Assembly: GCF_000526795.1 (NCBI RefSeq)
Contig: NZ_JAGT01000001.1
Coordinates: 62,001-126,000, forward strand
Origin: Ruminococcus flavefaciens AE3010
GTDB lineage: Bacteria > Bacillota > Clostridia > Oscillospirales > Ruminococcaceae
Reading direction: 5' to 3'
DNA length: 64,000 nt
The notes below the pieces were generated by a model, which had not been told where the DNA came from, did not search any database, and was given only the letters and a program-made list of their open reading frames with translations. The translations under genes were made by a program, and so were the position numbers. Position 1 is the first letter of the stretch; each line of letters starts with the position of its first letter. Positions 44,743-52,352 of this stretch are shown here, one piece after another.

Positions 44743-44967
44743 GTGTTTTTTGAAAAAAGTCTTGTATCTTTTATTTAAACAATATCCCCACTTATCAAGA
44801 AGTGGGGGTACTTTGTTTTTCAACAGCATAAGCATCAATAATATACCATTGTAATATGGAAGAATGGCAGAGAGGAACACTTATTGGTTATATTAACTAA
44901 TTATTATATTCCGAATAAAATACACTGGCTTTTTTTCTGGAATTATGGTATAATGTAAAAGTATTTA

Positions 44968-46494
44968 TTATACAGGCAGCGTGAACATAAACGACGTTCC
45001 CTTGCCGACCTCGCTTTCGGCCCATATCTTGCCGCCGTGGGACTCGATTATGAACTTGCATATATAAAGTCCCAGACCCGTGCCTGTTTCGGAGTGTTTT
45101 CCCTTGTAGTAACGCTCCCAGATATGGGGCATATCCTCTTCGGAGATACCGCTTCCCGTATCCATTACGGTCACTTTTATGAAGTTTTCTTCCTCTTCTG
45201 CCTTGATAAGTATTGTACCGTTTTTGGTATGCTTCAGAGCGTTGGAAACAAGATTCACGAACACACGCTGCAATCTTGAGCTGTCAGCATTTACCTTTGG
45301 CAATTCAATGGGGATACGTATTGCGAGCCTGTTGTTGTTCTTGTTAAGCACAGCAAAATAGGTCTCAACGGTCTCGCGCACAAGGCTGTCTATATCGCAG
45401 GGAGCAGGCTCCAGAACCATTCGGCCTTCCTCAATTCGGGTAGCGTCAAGTATCTGCGTTACCATAAGAGCCATGCGGTTGGCTTCCGAGGAGATGCGTT
45501 TCAGCTTTTCATGTACGGCAGCCGTATCGCAGCCGCTTACAAGCTCCATTTCTGCATTCTGAGCATATCCCGACATGGTAGCAAGAGGAGTTTTCAGCTC
45601 ATGGGAAGCGTCCGAGAGGAAGGTTGTCTTCATCTCGTTGACCTTCACCAGCATATCATGCTCGGAAACAATAGGATCTGACAGCTTCTTTGAGAGAATG
45701 ACTGAGATCACGATAAACAGTATCAGCACTCCCGCAATTACTGCGACCATGATATAAATTGATCTCTGGAAGAGTCCGTTCATTTCACCTAAAAGAGAGT
45801 CAGTCTGCTCAGCTGCGATCTGATTGATGAGACCTTTATAATAATTCTGGTTGAACATGATTATGCCGTAGCAAATATCGGGATAAAGAACATTGTAGTT
45901 GTTCAGATGATCCCATGCGCATACAAAGCCCTGACCTTCCATAGTATATGTTCCCATGCAGTTTTCAGTATATTGTTCAAGTTCAGACTGAAAGCTGCCT
46001 CCTTGATAGTGAGCGGAGGGCTCTTTTGCATATTCAATATTAATGGTTTCAACAGCTTCCTGAATAATACGGTCACACTCGGGCTCGGAAGGTATGCTGT
46101 GGAATTCACCGTTAGAATAAGTAAAGCCAATAACATCGTTGCCCTTATTTGAAGCATCTATATTGAAAAAATCCATCATATGTGTTTCAAGGACGAGCTC
46201 CTGATCTATATCGGGTATATCCTGCAAAGAGCCGAGGACTGTACATATGTTGGTTCCGAAGCTTTCAAGAGACAGCTGTAGGTTTCCAAGGGTGACCTGA
46301 TAGAAACCGTGAGCAGTAGTATCAACGGTTTTGCTTGCGATCTTGGACGTATGCGAAGTGACTATATTAGTCGAGCTTTTATATACGATATCAAAGACAG
46401 AAACAAATATTATCATTATAGTAATAAGGCATATCAGCAGAACACTAAGGAGCCGTCTTCGCAAAGCGCGGCTTTTGGAGATTTCCTTTTTCAT
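44968..46494 (-). CDS. sensor histidine kinase of the palindrome-controlled surface system
   Basis: 508 residues: transmembrane helix 1 (about 14-36), an extracytoplasmic sensor of about 210 residues, transmembrane helix 2 (YIMVAVIAGVLILFIVISVIL), H-box SDASHELKTPLATMSGY, N-box NLVSNALKHTKNG and G-box GTGLGLYI. AAAGGAGTGATAA precedes the ATG. It is divergent from its likely response regulator. On the minus strand its promoter has an extended -10 (TGGTATAAT, 46523-46528) placed 27 bp from the shared palindrome, so it belongs to the same regulon as the downstream surface proteins. Confidence 0.93.
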   Translation of the reverse strand: MKKEISKSRALRRRLLSVLLICLITIMIIFVSVFDIVYKSSTNIVTSHTSKIASKTVDTTAHGFYQVTLGNLQLSLESFGTNICTVLGSLQDIPDIDQELVLETHMMDFFNIDASNKGNDVIGFTYSNGEFHSIPSEPECDRIIQEAVETINIEYAKEPSAHYQGGSFQSELEQYTENCMGTYTMEGQGFVCAWDHLNNYNVLYPDICYGIIMFNQNYYKGLINQIAAEQTDSLLGEMNGLFQRSIYIMVAVIAGVLILFIVISVILSKKLSDPIVSEHDMLVKVNEMKTTFLSDASHELKTPLATMSGYAQNAEMELVSGCDTAAVHEKLKRISSEANRMALMVTQILDATRIEEGRMVLEPAPCDIDSLVRETVETYFAVLNKNNNRLAIRIPIELPKVNADSSRLQRVFVNLVSNALKHTKNGTILIKAEEEENFIKVTVMDTGSGISEEDMPHIWERYYKGKHSETGTGLGLYICKFIIESHGGKIWAESEVGKGTSFMFTLPV

Positions 46495-46522
46495 TTTATC
46501 ACTCCTTTATGGTGTTGAATAC

Positions 46523-46571
46523 ATTATACCATATTTTTTTCAATAAGTGAACAGAATTACGAAATTGTAAT
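46523..46571 (-). promoter_or_regulatory. histidine kinase promoter with ATTAC-N6-GTAAT operator
   Basis: The operator ATTACGAAATTGTAAT (46556-46571) is followed, reading on the minus strand after 27 bp, by TGGTATAAT. The same geometry occurs before three surface-protein genes on the plus strand. The palindrome also lies 17 bases before the response regulator start, so it may additionally affect that gene. Confidence 0.75.
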
Positions 46572-46588
46572 CACAGGGGGAAAACATT

Positions 46589-47275
46589 ATGTCACACATA
46601 TTATTAGTAGAAGACGATTCAGACATCATGCGTATCAACAGAACATTCCTTGAAAACGAAGGCTATACCGTACACTGTGCGGATTCGGTGCAGACCGCAT
46701 CGTTTATGCTGGAGGAGTGCGTTCCCGACCTTGTGCTCCTTGACGTTATGCTGCCCGACGGCGACGGAATGGACTTCTGCAAGATATTGCGGCAGAAAAC
46801 ACAGGCTCCTGTGATATTCCTCACAGCCCGTGACGAGAACGACAGCGTTATTATGGGCTTCCGCAGCGGCGGCGACGACTACATAACAAAGCCCTACGAC
46901 CTTAATGTATTAAAGGCGCGTATAGAAGCGCAGCTCCGCCGCAATGTAAAGCAGTCTCCTCAGCACCCGAAGATAGAGCTTCCCGAACTTACAGTTGATC
47001 TTTTTGCTGGAACTGCCACCCTTGACGGAAATGAATACTCACTGCCCCAGCGTGAATTGCAGATACTCTATATGCTCGCCTCACAGATAGGCTCGCGTAT
47101 AAGCTATCATGATATATACAAGACCATTTACGGCTGTGATGTGGAGGATAGCAAAAACACCATAAGGGTAAATATTTCCCGTTTGAAAAAGCATCTGAAT
47201 ATGGACGATATGAGCACATACGAGATAGCTGCCACTTCTGAGGGCGAGTACGTTCTCAGGCGAGTCATATTCTGA
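46589..47275 (+). CDS. OmpR/PhoB-family response regulator of the surface system
   Basis: 228 residues. The receiver has LVEDDSD, phosphoacceptor Asp in LLDVMLPDGDG, TARDEND and TKPYD. The C-terminal winged helix has DGNEYSLPQRELQILYML and KNTIRVNISRLKKHL. GGGGG lies 9 bases before ATG 46589. It is the obvious candidate to bind the ATTAC-N6-GTAAT palindromes around it, though OmpR members more often bind direct repeats. Confidence 0.93.
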   Translation: MSHILLVEDDSDIMRINRTFLENEGYTVHCADSVQTASFMLEECVPDLVLLDVMLPDGDGMDFCKILRQKTQAPVIFLTARDENDSVIMGFRSGGDDYITKPYDLNVLKARIEAQLRRNVKQSPQHPKIELPELTVDLFAGTATLDGNEYSLPQRELQILYMLASQIGSRISYHDIYKTIYGCDVEDSKNTIRVNISRLKKHLNMDDMSTYEIAATSEGEYVLRRVIF

Positions 47276-47288
47276 AAAATGTTTTCCG

Positions 47289-47338
47289 ATTACAAATTTG
47301 TAATTTTGCAACATGTTCTCTGCCTGCAATGCTATAAT
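47289..47338 (+). promoter_or_regulatory. operator and extended -10 promoter of the first surface lipoprotein
   Basis: A perfect palindrome ATTACAAATTTGTAAT (47289-47304) is followed after 28 bp by TGCTATAAT (-10 at 47333-47338). There is no good -35, as expected for an activator-dependent promoter. Confidence 0.75.
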
Positions 47339-47359
47339 GGCATTGCAGGCAGAGAACAT
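47313..47359. repeat. 20-bp perfect inverted repeat enclosing the -10 box
   Basis: Arms 47313-47332 and 47340-47359 are perfect complements, and the seven-base centre is TATAATG, the -10 element itself. A transcript starting near 47345 would contain only the right arm, so the structure acts at DNA level (cruciform or protein site) and not as an RNA terminator. Confidence 0.9.
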
Positions 47360-47384
47360 AATTACTTTGAAAAGGAGAATAATT

Positions 47385-48314
47385 ATGAAAAAGACTTTTA
47401 TTATTATCGCAATGACAGGTATACTCGTTGCAATGACAGGCTGCGGAAATACAGGCGATACAAGATCCGAGAATCCGATTCCTACAAAAGCAGCTGTAAC
47501 GACTACCGCAGCAGCTTCTGCTTCGGAAAATACATCGACCACTGCTGCAAAGACTGACAATAAAAAAGCCGAAAACAGCGAAGGCAGCACAACAGCTGCA
47601 TCCGATGAAAACACAGGGGCTTCACCTGTGACAAAGACTGATTATATGCAGATAGCAGGTGTATGGTATGAGGAAAACGTCCTCGATACCCGTGCGCTTA
47701 CCATTGACGGTGACGGAACATACAGGCTCGCATATCGCGGCGGCGGAAGCGAATACGGCAATATCGAGATAGAGCGTCAGGTGCTCGGCGACGACGATGT
47801 CACAAATATCTGGTACTGCTTCTATAGAGCGGACGGTACTCTGTGGGAGAGCTTCCGTCTTACAGCCCGTGAAAATATGTCTCCTGCACTGGTTTCGGGA
47901 TTTGACAGCAGCTCATCAGTATTCGGATTAGCCGACGGTGACGCAACAGGAGAGCCTGACGCTACCTTAGCAGCAGTCAAGAGATTCATGGGTAACTGGA
48001 GCTGCGGAAGATGCTATATCAGTATCAGCAACAATTGTGACGGGACATACAGAGCAGAAGTAAAGTGGAGCTCCAGTGCGGCAGAGGGCAGCATATGGAC
48101 ATACATCTGTACATACGACGCTGAGAATGACGCCCTTGTATGCAACGGTACGGGAGTAAACGTGCATTATTTATATACCGAGGAAGGTCAGAGCACAAAT
48201 ACGGAAATTTATAATAACGGCAGCGCCATGTTCTACACCGATAATGACGCAAATCTCCTGTGGCACGACTACTATGGAAATGTGGCTGACGGAATGTTAT
48301 TCACAAGCTGCTGA
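47385..48314 (+). CDS. surface lipoprotein of the two-component regulon
   Basis: 309 residues starting at ATG 47385 after AAAAGGAGA; the upstream frame is the palindrome and is not coding. The signal peptide ends in a lipobox (AMTGC). A Thr/Ala/Lys-rich spacer of about 70 residues follows, then two related beta-rich modules beginning IAGVWYEE and FMGNWSCG. Such G-x-W starts recur in the next two proteins. Function unknown; export and anchoring to the membrane outer face are clear. Confidence 0.85.
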   Translation: MKKTFIIIAMTGILVAMTGCGNTGDTRSENPIPTKAAVTTTAAASASENTSTTAAKTDNKKAENSEGSTTAASDENTGASPVTKTDYMQIAGVWYEENVLDTRALTIDGDGTYRLAYRGGGSEYGNIEIERQVLGDDDVTNIWYCFYRADGTLWESFRLTARENMSPALVSGFDSSSSVFGLADGDATGEPDATLAAVKRFMGNWSCGRCYISISNNCDGTYRAEVKWSSSAAEGSIWTYICTYDAENDALVCNGTGVNVHYLYTEEGQSTNTEIYNNGSAMFYTDNDANLLWHDYYGNVADGMLFTSC

Positions 48315-48322
48315 AAAAGCGA

Positions 48323-48370
48323 TTACAAATTTGTAATTCCGCACACAACTCCGAAATAATGTGCTATTAT
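48323..48370 (+). promoter_or_regulatory. operator and promoter of the second surface lipoprotein
   Basis: ATTACAAATTTGTAAT (48323-48338) is followed after 26 bp by TGCTATTAT. The palindrome is identical to that at 47289. Confidence 0.75.
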
Positions 48371-48431
48371 ATAATCACAGTAAAGGCACAACGCCGAAAC
48401 AAAGATATTTTTAAGGAATGAGGTTATCATT

Positions 48432-49244
48432 ATGAAAAAAATGATTTCTTGTCTGGCAATACTTACAATGTTAGCTTCTATGGTATCATGCGGAAGCACA
48501 GAAAGCGGCGGGACATCTGACAATACAGTTCCCACAAAGGCAGCTGTGACAACAACTGCAGCAGAAACATCAAAAGATGAAAAGACAACAACAGCTGCAA
48601 AGGTGGCAGAAAAGTCAAAGGATACCACAAAAAACGATACATCTGCTAATGATGAAACAAACAGCACTCTCGTTCTGAAAGAGGAAGACCGATTATTCGG
48701 CGCATATGTTGATACTCAGGGGGACGTTCTCAACCTCAGAAACGAGCCTTTCCCCACAGCAGATATAATCGCTGCAATCCCCGACAAAACTCAGATAGAT
48801 ATTTACTCATGCGGAAAAGCCGGTTGGTACTGCACAAGCTATAACGGCAAATCGGGTTATGTAAGCGCAGACTATATCAAGGAGATACAAGATTATGAGC
48901 CGCAGGAAAATACACAGGAATTAATTACTGACATAAGCGAGCTTGTGGGACAGTGGAAGTATCAAATAGCTCCCGAAGGTAAGAATATTACAGCGGGAGC
49001 AACTGACAACGGCACTGTCGATATAAAATCAGACGGCACATACATCTATACCGATCTTGACGGCAATACTCATTCAGGCACGGTAAAGGTGGATTATGAT
49101 ACATTAGGCGGAGATTACAGAGTTCCGTTCTTTGCATTCTATGAGGGCGATCAGTTCTTTATCGGCTGCTATTGTCACGAAAGCCATTCCGATGTGTATA
49201 TGACAGGCAACGGCGGTATGTCTCAGATAGTCAGAATAAAGTAA
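48432..49244 (+). CDS. SH3-domain lipoprotein of the two-component regulon
   Basis: 270 residues: lipobox signal peptide (SMVSC), a Thr/Ala/Lys-rich spacer, a bacterial SH3 domain near residues 85-155 (VLNLRNEPFPTADIIAAIP, GKSGYVSADYI) that may bind peptidoglycan, and a C-terminal module of about 95 residues (LVGQWKYQI ... GCYCHES) about 70% identical by eye to the first module of the next protein. AAGGAATGAGG precedes the ATG. The 5' leader is also nearly identical to that of the next gene. Confidence 0.87.
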   Translation: MKKMISCLAILTMLASMVSCGSTESGGTSDNTVPTKAAVTTTAAETSKDEKTTTAAKVAEKSKDTTKNDTSANDETNSTLVLKEEDRLFGAYVDTQGDVLNLRNEPFPTADIIAAIPDKTQIDIYSCGKAGWYCTSYNGKSGYVSADYIKEIQDYEPQENTQELITDISELVGQWKYQIAPEGKNITAGATDNGTVDIKSDGTYIYTDLDGNTHSGTVKVDYDTLGGDYRVPFFAFYEGDQFFIGCYCHESHSDVYMTGNGGMSQIVRIK

Positions 49245-49270
49245 AAACAGCATTTCAGCTTATATTCCTT

Positions 49271-49301
49271 AAAAGGGACAGTCTGTGACCGTTCCTTTTT
49301 T
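49271..49301 (+). terminator. intrinsic terminator
   Basis: A hairpin with AAAAGGGAC/GTTCCTTTT arms (one G-U pair) leads into a T tract after the SH3 lipoprotein gene. Confidence 0.75.
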
Positions 49302-49310
49302 GTATACGCG

Positions 49311-49378
49311 ATTACAGTATTGTAATTAAATTACAATACTGTAATTCTGCGCACATGACCGAAAAACTATGCTATTAT
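49311..49378 (+). promoter_or_regulatory. tandem operators and promoter of the LPQTG protein gene
   Basis: Two palindromes, ATTACAGTATTGTAAT (49311-49326) and ATTACAATACTGTAAT (49330-49345), are 19 bp apart centre to centre. The second lies 27 bp from TGCTATTAT (-10 at 49373-49378). Confidence 0.78.
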
Positions 49379-49441
49379 ATAATCACAGTAAAGGCAAAGC
49401 GCCGAAACAAAACAATTTTAAAAAGGAATGAGGTAGTTTTT

Positions 49442-51328
49442 ATGAAAAAAATGATTTCTTGTCTCGCAGTTCTTGCAATGCTCGCAGCAGCACCCACAGC
49501 AGCAGTTTATGCAGCAGACACCGCAGCCGTATCAGTCGCAGCAGAGACTTCTTATGATGAAACAGACATCAGGAACATTGTTGGTCAGTGGAGGTATCAG
49601 CTTGCTGCTGAAAACAAAAACGTGGACGTCTGCGCAGTTGATAACGGTATTATAACAGTAAATGAAGACGGCACATACACATATACAGACCTTGACGGCA
49701 ATACTCATTCGGGTACTGTAAAGGTGGATTATGATACATTCGGGGGAGAGTACAGAGTTCCGTTCTTTGCATTCTATGAGGGGGATAAGTTCTTTATCGG
49801 CTGCTACTGTCAGCAGAACAACCCCAATGCATATCTCATCGGAAACGGCGGAATGGAGCAGCTCTTATCAGTAAACGCTGACTTTTCCGCAATAGCAGGC
49901 GAATGGGAAGAACTGAACGGAGACGGCAGAGTTTTTGATATCAGCGCAAACGGTACCTATACCGTGACATATCCCAATAACTCAACAGAGCAGGGCTTTA
50001 TCAAGATCGGAAACGAGATGCTAAGCGAAAACAGCGACGGCAAATGGTACAATTTCTATAATGCAAGCGGAATGGCATGGATAGGCTTCCCAAAGACTGA
50101 CGACGGAACAGTCAATGAATTGAAGGCAGGAGATTTCACTCTCAGACGCAGAAACGCCGATACAAATGCTGATGCTCATCAGGAGCAGGCAGAAGGCGGA
50201 AAGACTGATAGCAAGAACGAGAGTGTATCATTTGATAAAGAGGATAAGACTAAGGGTGCTATAAGAGTTATGGAAAACTTCAATGTAATTATGGCATTAA
50301 CCGGTGCAAGTCCTGCTTATACTACCGATGACGGAAAAGTAAATGGTTATGTAAAGGTAACTGACAGCCGTTTTAATTCTGTAGCTGATCTATATGCATT
50401 TACTGCAGATAATTTCACAGGTGAAGCAAAAGAAGTTTTTATCAGATACATTGATGGCTATTTCATTGAGAAGGACGGTTCACTCTATGTACAATTCATA
50501 CCGCGTTCTTTCTATCAGTTCCATACAGAGAACGGTGTTACCATTACAGATCCTGCTATGGACTACTGCACAGCTACAGCCAATAAGGGCGATCAACTCT
50601 TCGGTGTTGGCAGAGCCAAACTCAAATGCGAAAGCGGCAAATGGCATATCGAAAGCTATGAATTCGGCGATTTCTATGAAACCGAAAGACATGATGTTTC
50701 AGAGATAGCAGGCACATGGGACGAAGTTGATACACTTTATCCAAGACAGCTTGTTATAAGAAACGACGGTTCATTTACTCTTGTTTTCGTTGACGGAAGA
50801 GTAATGTACGGTACTGTTAAAGTTGAAGATATCGGCTATCCTAATGGCAGCAGACAGACATGGTTCAATCTCTATGACGAAAATGATGCGTTCTATACAG
50901 GCTTTGAAGCAACTTCACTGACACCTCTCAATGACCTCTACACAGGTCAGGACGGTTCAGAACATTTTGTCCGCTATATAGAGCCCGAGCACAAATATTC
51001 AAAAGATGAGCTTCAGAAAATGGCAGCAAAGGATTATGAAGAAAAAACAGGCATCAAACCTGCCGATACCCATTCAATGACTAACGCAGGCGGTTCCGTA
51101 ACTGTTGTATTCACAGATGAAAATGGCGAAGATTTTGACGCATATACAGTTGATCCTGATACAGGCGTCGGTGAGAAATTCTCCGACGGCAGCGCAGTCA
51201 ATCTCCCACAGACAGGCGTTAATTCAATTGCACTTGCAGGCACTTTAGCAGGCGCCGCCGCTGTTGCGCTTCTTGGTGTGGGTGCGGTTATCGCATCGGG
51301 AAAGCTCCGCAGGAAAGAAGAGGAATAA
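49442..51328 (+). CDS. LPQTG cell-wall-anchored multi-module surface protein
   Basis: 628 residues starting at ATG 49442 after AAAAAGGAATGAGG. The signal peptide cleaves near VYA-A. A first module (IVGQWRYQL ... GCYCQQN) is paralogous to the C-terminus of the SH3 lipoprotein. Further G-x-W-type modules start at IAGEWEEL and IAGTWDEV, with an alpha/beta module (FNVIMALTGASPAY) between them. The C-terminus is a sortase signal: LPQTG, a hydrophobic helix and RRKEEE. It is therefore covalently attached to peptidoglycan while its two neighbours are lipid-anchored. No sortase gene is in the window. Confidence 0.88.
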   Translation: MKKMISCLAVLAMLAAAPTAAVYAADTAAVSVAAETSYDETDIRNIVGQWRYQLAAENKNVDVCAVDNGIITVNEDGTYTYTDLDGNTHSGTVKVDYDTFGGEYRVPFFAFYEGDKFFIGCYCQQNNPNAYLIGNGGMEQLLSVNADFSAIAGEWEELNGDGRVFDISANGTYTVTYPNNSTEQGFIKIGNEMLSENSDGKWYNFYNASGMAWIGFPKTDDGTVNELKAGDFTLRRRNADTNADAHQEQAEGGKTDSKNESVSFDKEDKTKGAIRVMENFNVIMALTGASPAYTTDDGKVNGYVKVTDSRFNSVADLYAFTADNFTGEAKEVFIRYIDGYFIEKDGSLYVQFIPRSFYQFHTENGVTITDPAMDYCTATANKGDQLFGVGRAKLKCESGKWHIESYEFGDFYETERHDVSEIAGTWDEVDTLYPRQLVIRNDGSFTLVFVDGRVMYGTVKVEDIGYPNGSRQTWFNLYDENDAFYTGFEATSLTPLNDLYTGQDGSEHFVRYIEPEHKYSKDELQKMAAKDYEEKTGIKPADTHSMTNAGGSVTVVFTDENGEDFDAYTVDPDTGVGEKFSDGSAVNLPQTGVNSIALAGTLAGAAAVALLGVGAVIASGKLRRKEEE

Positions 51329-51380
51329 TAATACAAGATATATATCGCAGTTGATCTATTACAGCACATATAAACAAAAA

Positions 51381-51412
51381 CGGTCTCACACAATCGTGAG
51401 ACCGATATTTTT
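51381..51412 (+). terminator. intrinsic terminator
   Basis: A CGGTCTCAC/GTGAGACCG stem is followed by six T residues, ending the LPQTG gene just before the tRNA fragment. Confidence 0.9.
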
Positions 51413-51431
51413 TACACTATCATAGCGCAAG

Positions 51432-51585
51432 CTGAACCATACGCGTCTGCCAATTCCGCCATATCCGCATAATGTCTGATAAATTCTACACGGCTCAGAC
51501 TGACCGAGGCGGACTGTATAACCGGCAGCTCCGCAGTACCATAGTATCTTATCGCAAATTGAAGCATTTGTCCAGTGCTTTTTTA
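51432..51585 (-). repeat. 5' half of tRNA-Leu(CAG) with its decayed promoter: right boundary of the island
   Basis: This stretch matches 44600-44753 with about a dozen differences. The tRNA part (51432-51468) runs from the 5' end to the anticodon CTGA and then identity stops. Upstream, the promoter boxes read TGGACA and TAAGAT in place of TTGACA and TAAAAT, consistent with loss of function. The following bases to 51800 are A+T-rich, with a TATAAT near 51748, and precede the ECF sigma gene. Confidence 0.9.
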
Positions 51586-51800
51586 AAAAGTATTGTCATT
51601 TTTTTGCTTTTATTAGTATCAGGATATATAATGATCATGGAAAGAAAAATAAAGCATTAGAATGTTGACATAAATATGTTCATTAATTGCAATAAAATTA
51701 AAAATAAAAAATAAATATTTTTGCTTCGAGATTTGATCGCTTTAAGTTGTATAATAAGTAAAGAAAGAGTTGAACTTGATCTTTGAAAAAGGAGTTTAAT

Positions 51801-52352
51801 ATGGATAACGGTGCAAGTAGTTACATCCGTTTCCTAAATGGTGATAAGAGTGGTTTTGTTGATATTGTAAAGGATCACAAAGACGGATTGACTTTGTTTA
51901 TCAATACAATAATAAAAGATATCCATATATCCGAAGAAGCTGCAAATGAAGTCTTTTTGAAGTTATACGTGAAAAAGCCAAATTATAAAAGTCAGTACTC
52001 TTTCAAAACATGGCTTTATACTATCGGGAAGAACACGGCTATCAATTATCTGAAAAAATTCAAAAGAACAGATTATTCCAATATAGAGGACTGCTGCTAT
52101 ATTTCGGACGAAAAAGATATTGAAATGGATTACATAAAAGGAGAACAAAAACTTCTTATTCATCAGGCACTCAAGGCTTTAAAGGCTGAATATGCACAGA
52201 TATTATATCTTATTTATTTTGGAGAATTATCCAATACGGAAGCTGCTAAGATCATGGGCAAGTCGTCCAAGCAGATCTCCGATCTAATATACTGTGCAAA
52301 AAAAGCCTTAAAAACTGAGCTGGAGAGGAGGGGAAAAGATGGACAAATATGA
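51801..52352 (+). CDS. ECF RNA polymerase sigma factor
   Basis: 183 residues (MDNGASSYIRFLNGDK) with region 2 (SEEAANEVFLKLYVKKP, FKTWLYTIGKNTAINYLKK) and region 4 (AEYAQILYLIYFGELSNTEAAKIMGKSSKQISDLIYCAKKAL). AAAAAGGAG lies 7 bases before ATG 51801. It is a close paralogue of the sigma factor at 54874-55428: the first eight residues and the ribosome site are the same. It overlaps its partner gene by 14 bases, as in that pair. Confidence 0.92.
   Translation: MDNGASSYIRFLNGDKSGFVDIVKDHKDGLTLFINTIIKDIHISEEAANEVFLKLYVKKPNYKSQYSFKTWLYTIGKNTAINYLKKFKRTDYSNIEDCCYISDEKDIEMDYIKGEQKLLIHQALKALKAEYAQILYLIYFGELSNTEAAKIMGKSSKQISDLIYCAKKALKTELERRGKDGQI

Noticed and set aside
47313..47359. Invertible promoter flanked by inverted repeats
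   Set aside because: The segment between the arms is only seven bases, far too short for recombinase-mediated inversion.
47279..47384. Open frames on both strands upstream of the first lipoprotein
   Set aside because: They arise because the 20-bp palindrome is open in both directions; the ribosome site is at 47371-47377.
44968..51328. Integrase or transposase for the right-hand element
   Set aside because: All frames were inspected; none shows the R-H-R-Y or DDE pattern.
51472..51660. Small plus-strand frame over the tRNA fragment
   Set aside because: It lies in the decayed upstream region of the tRNA copy and has no ribosome site.
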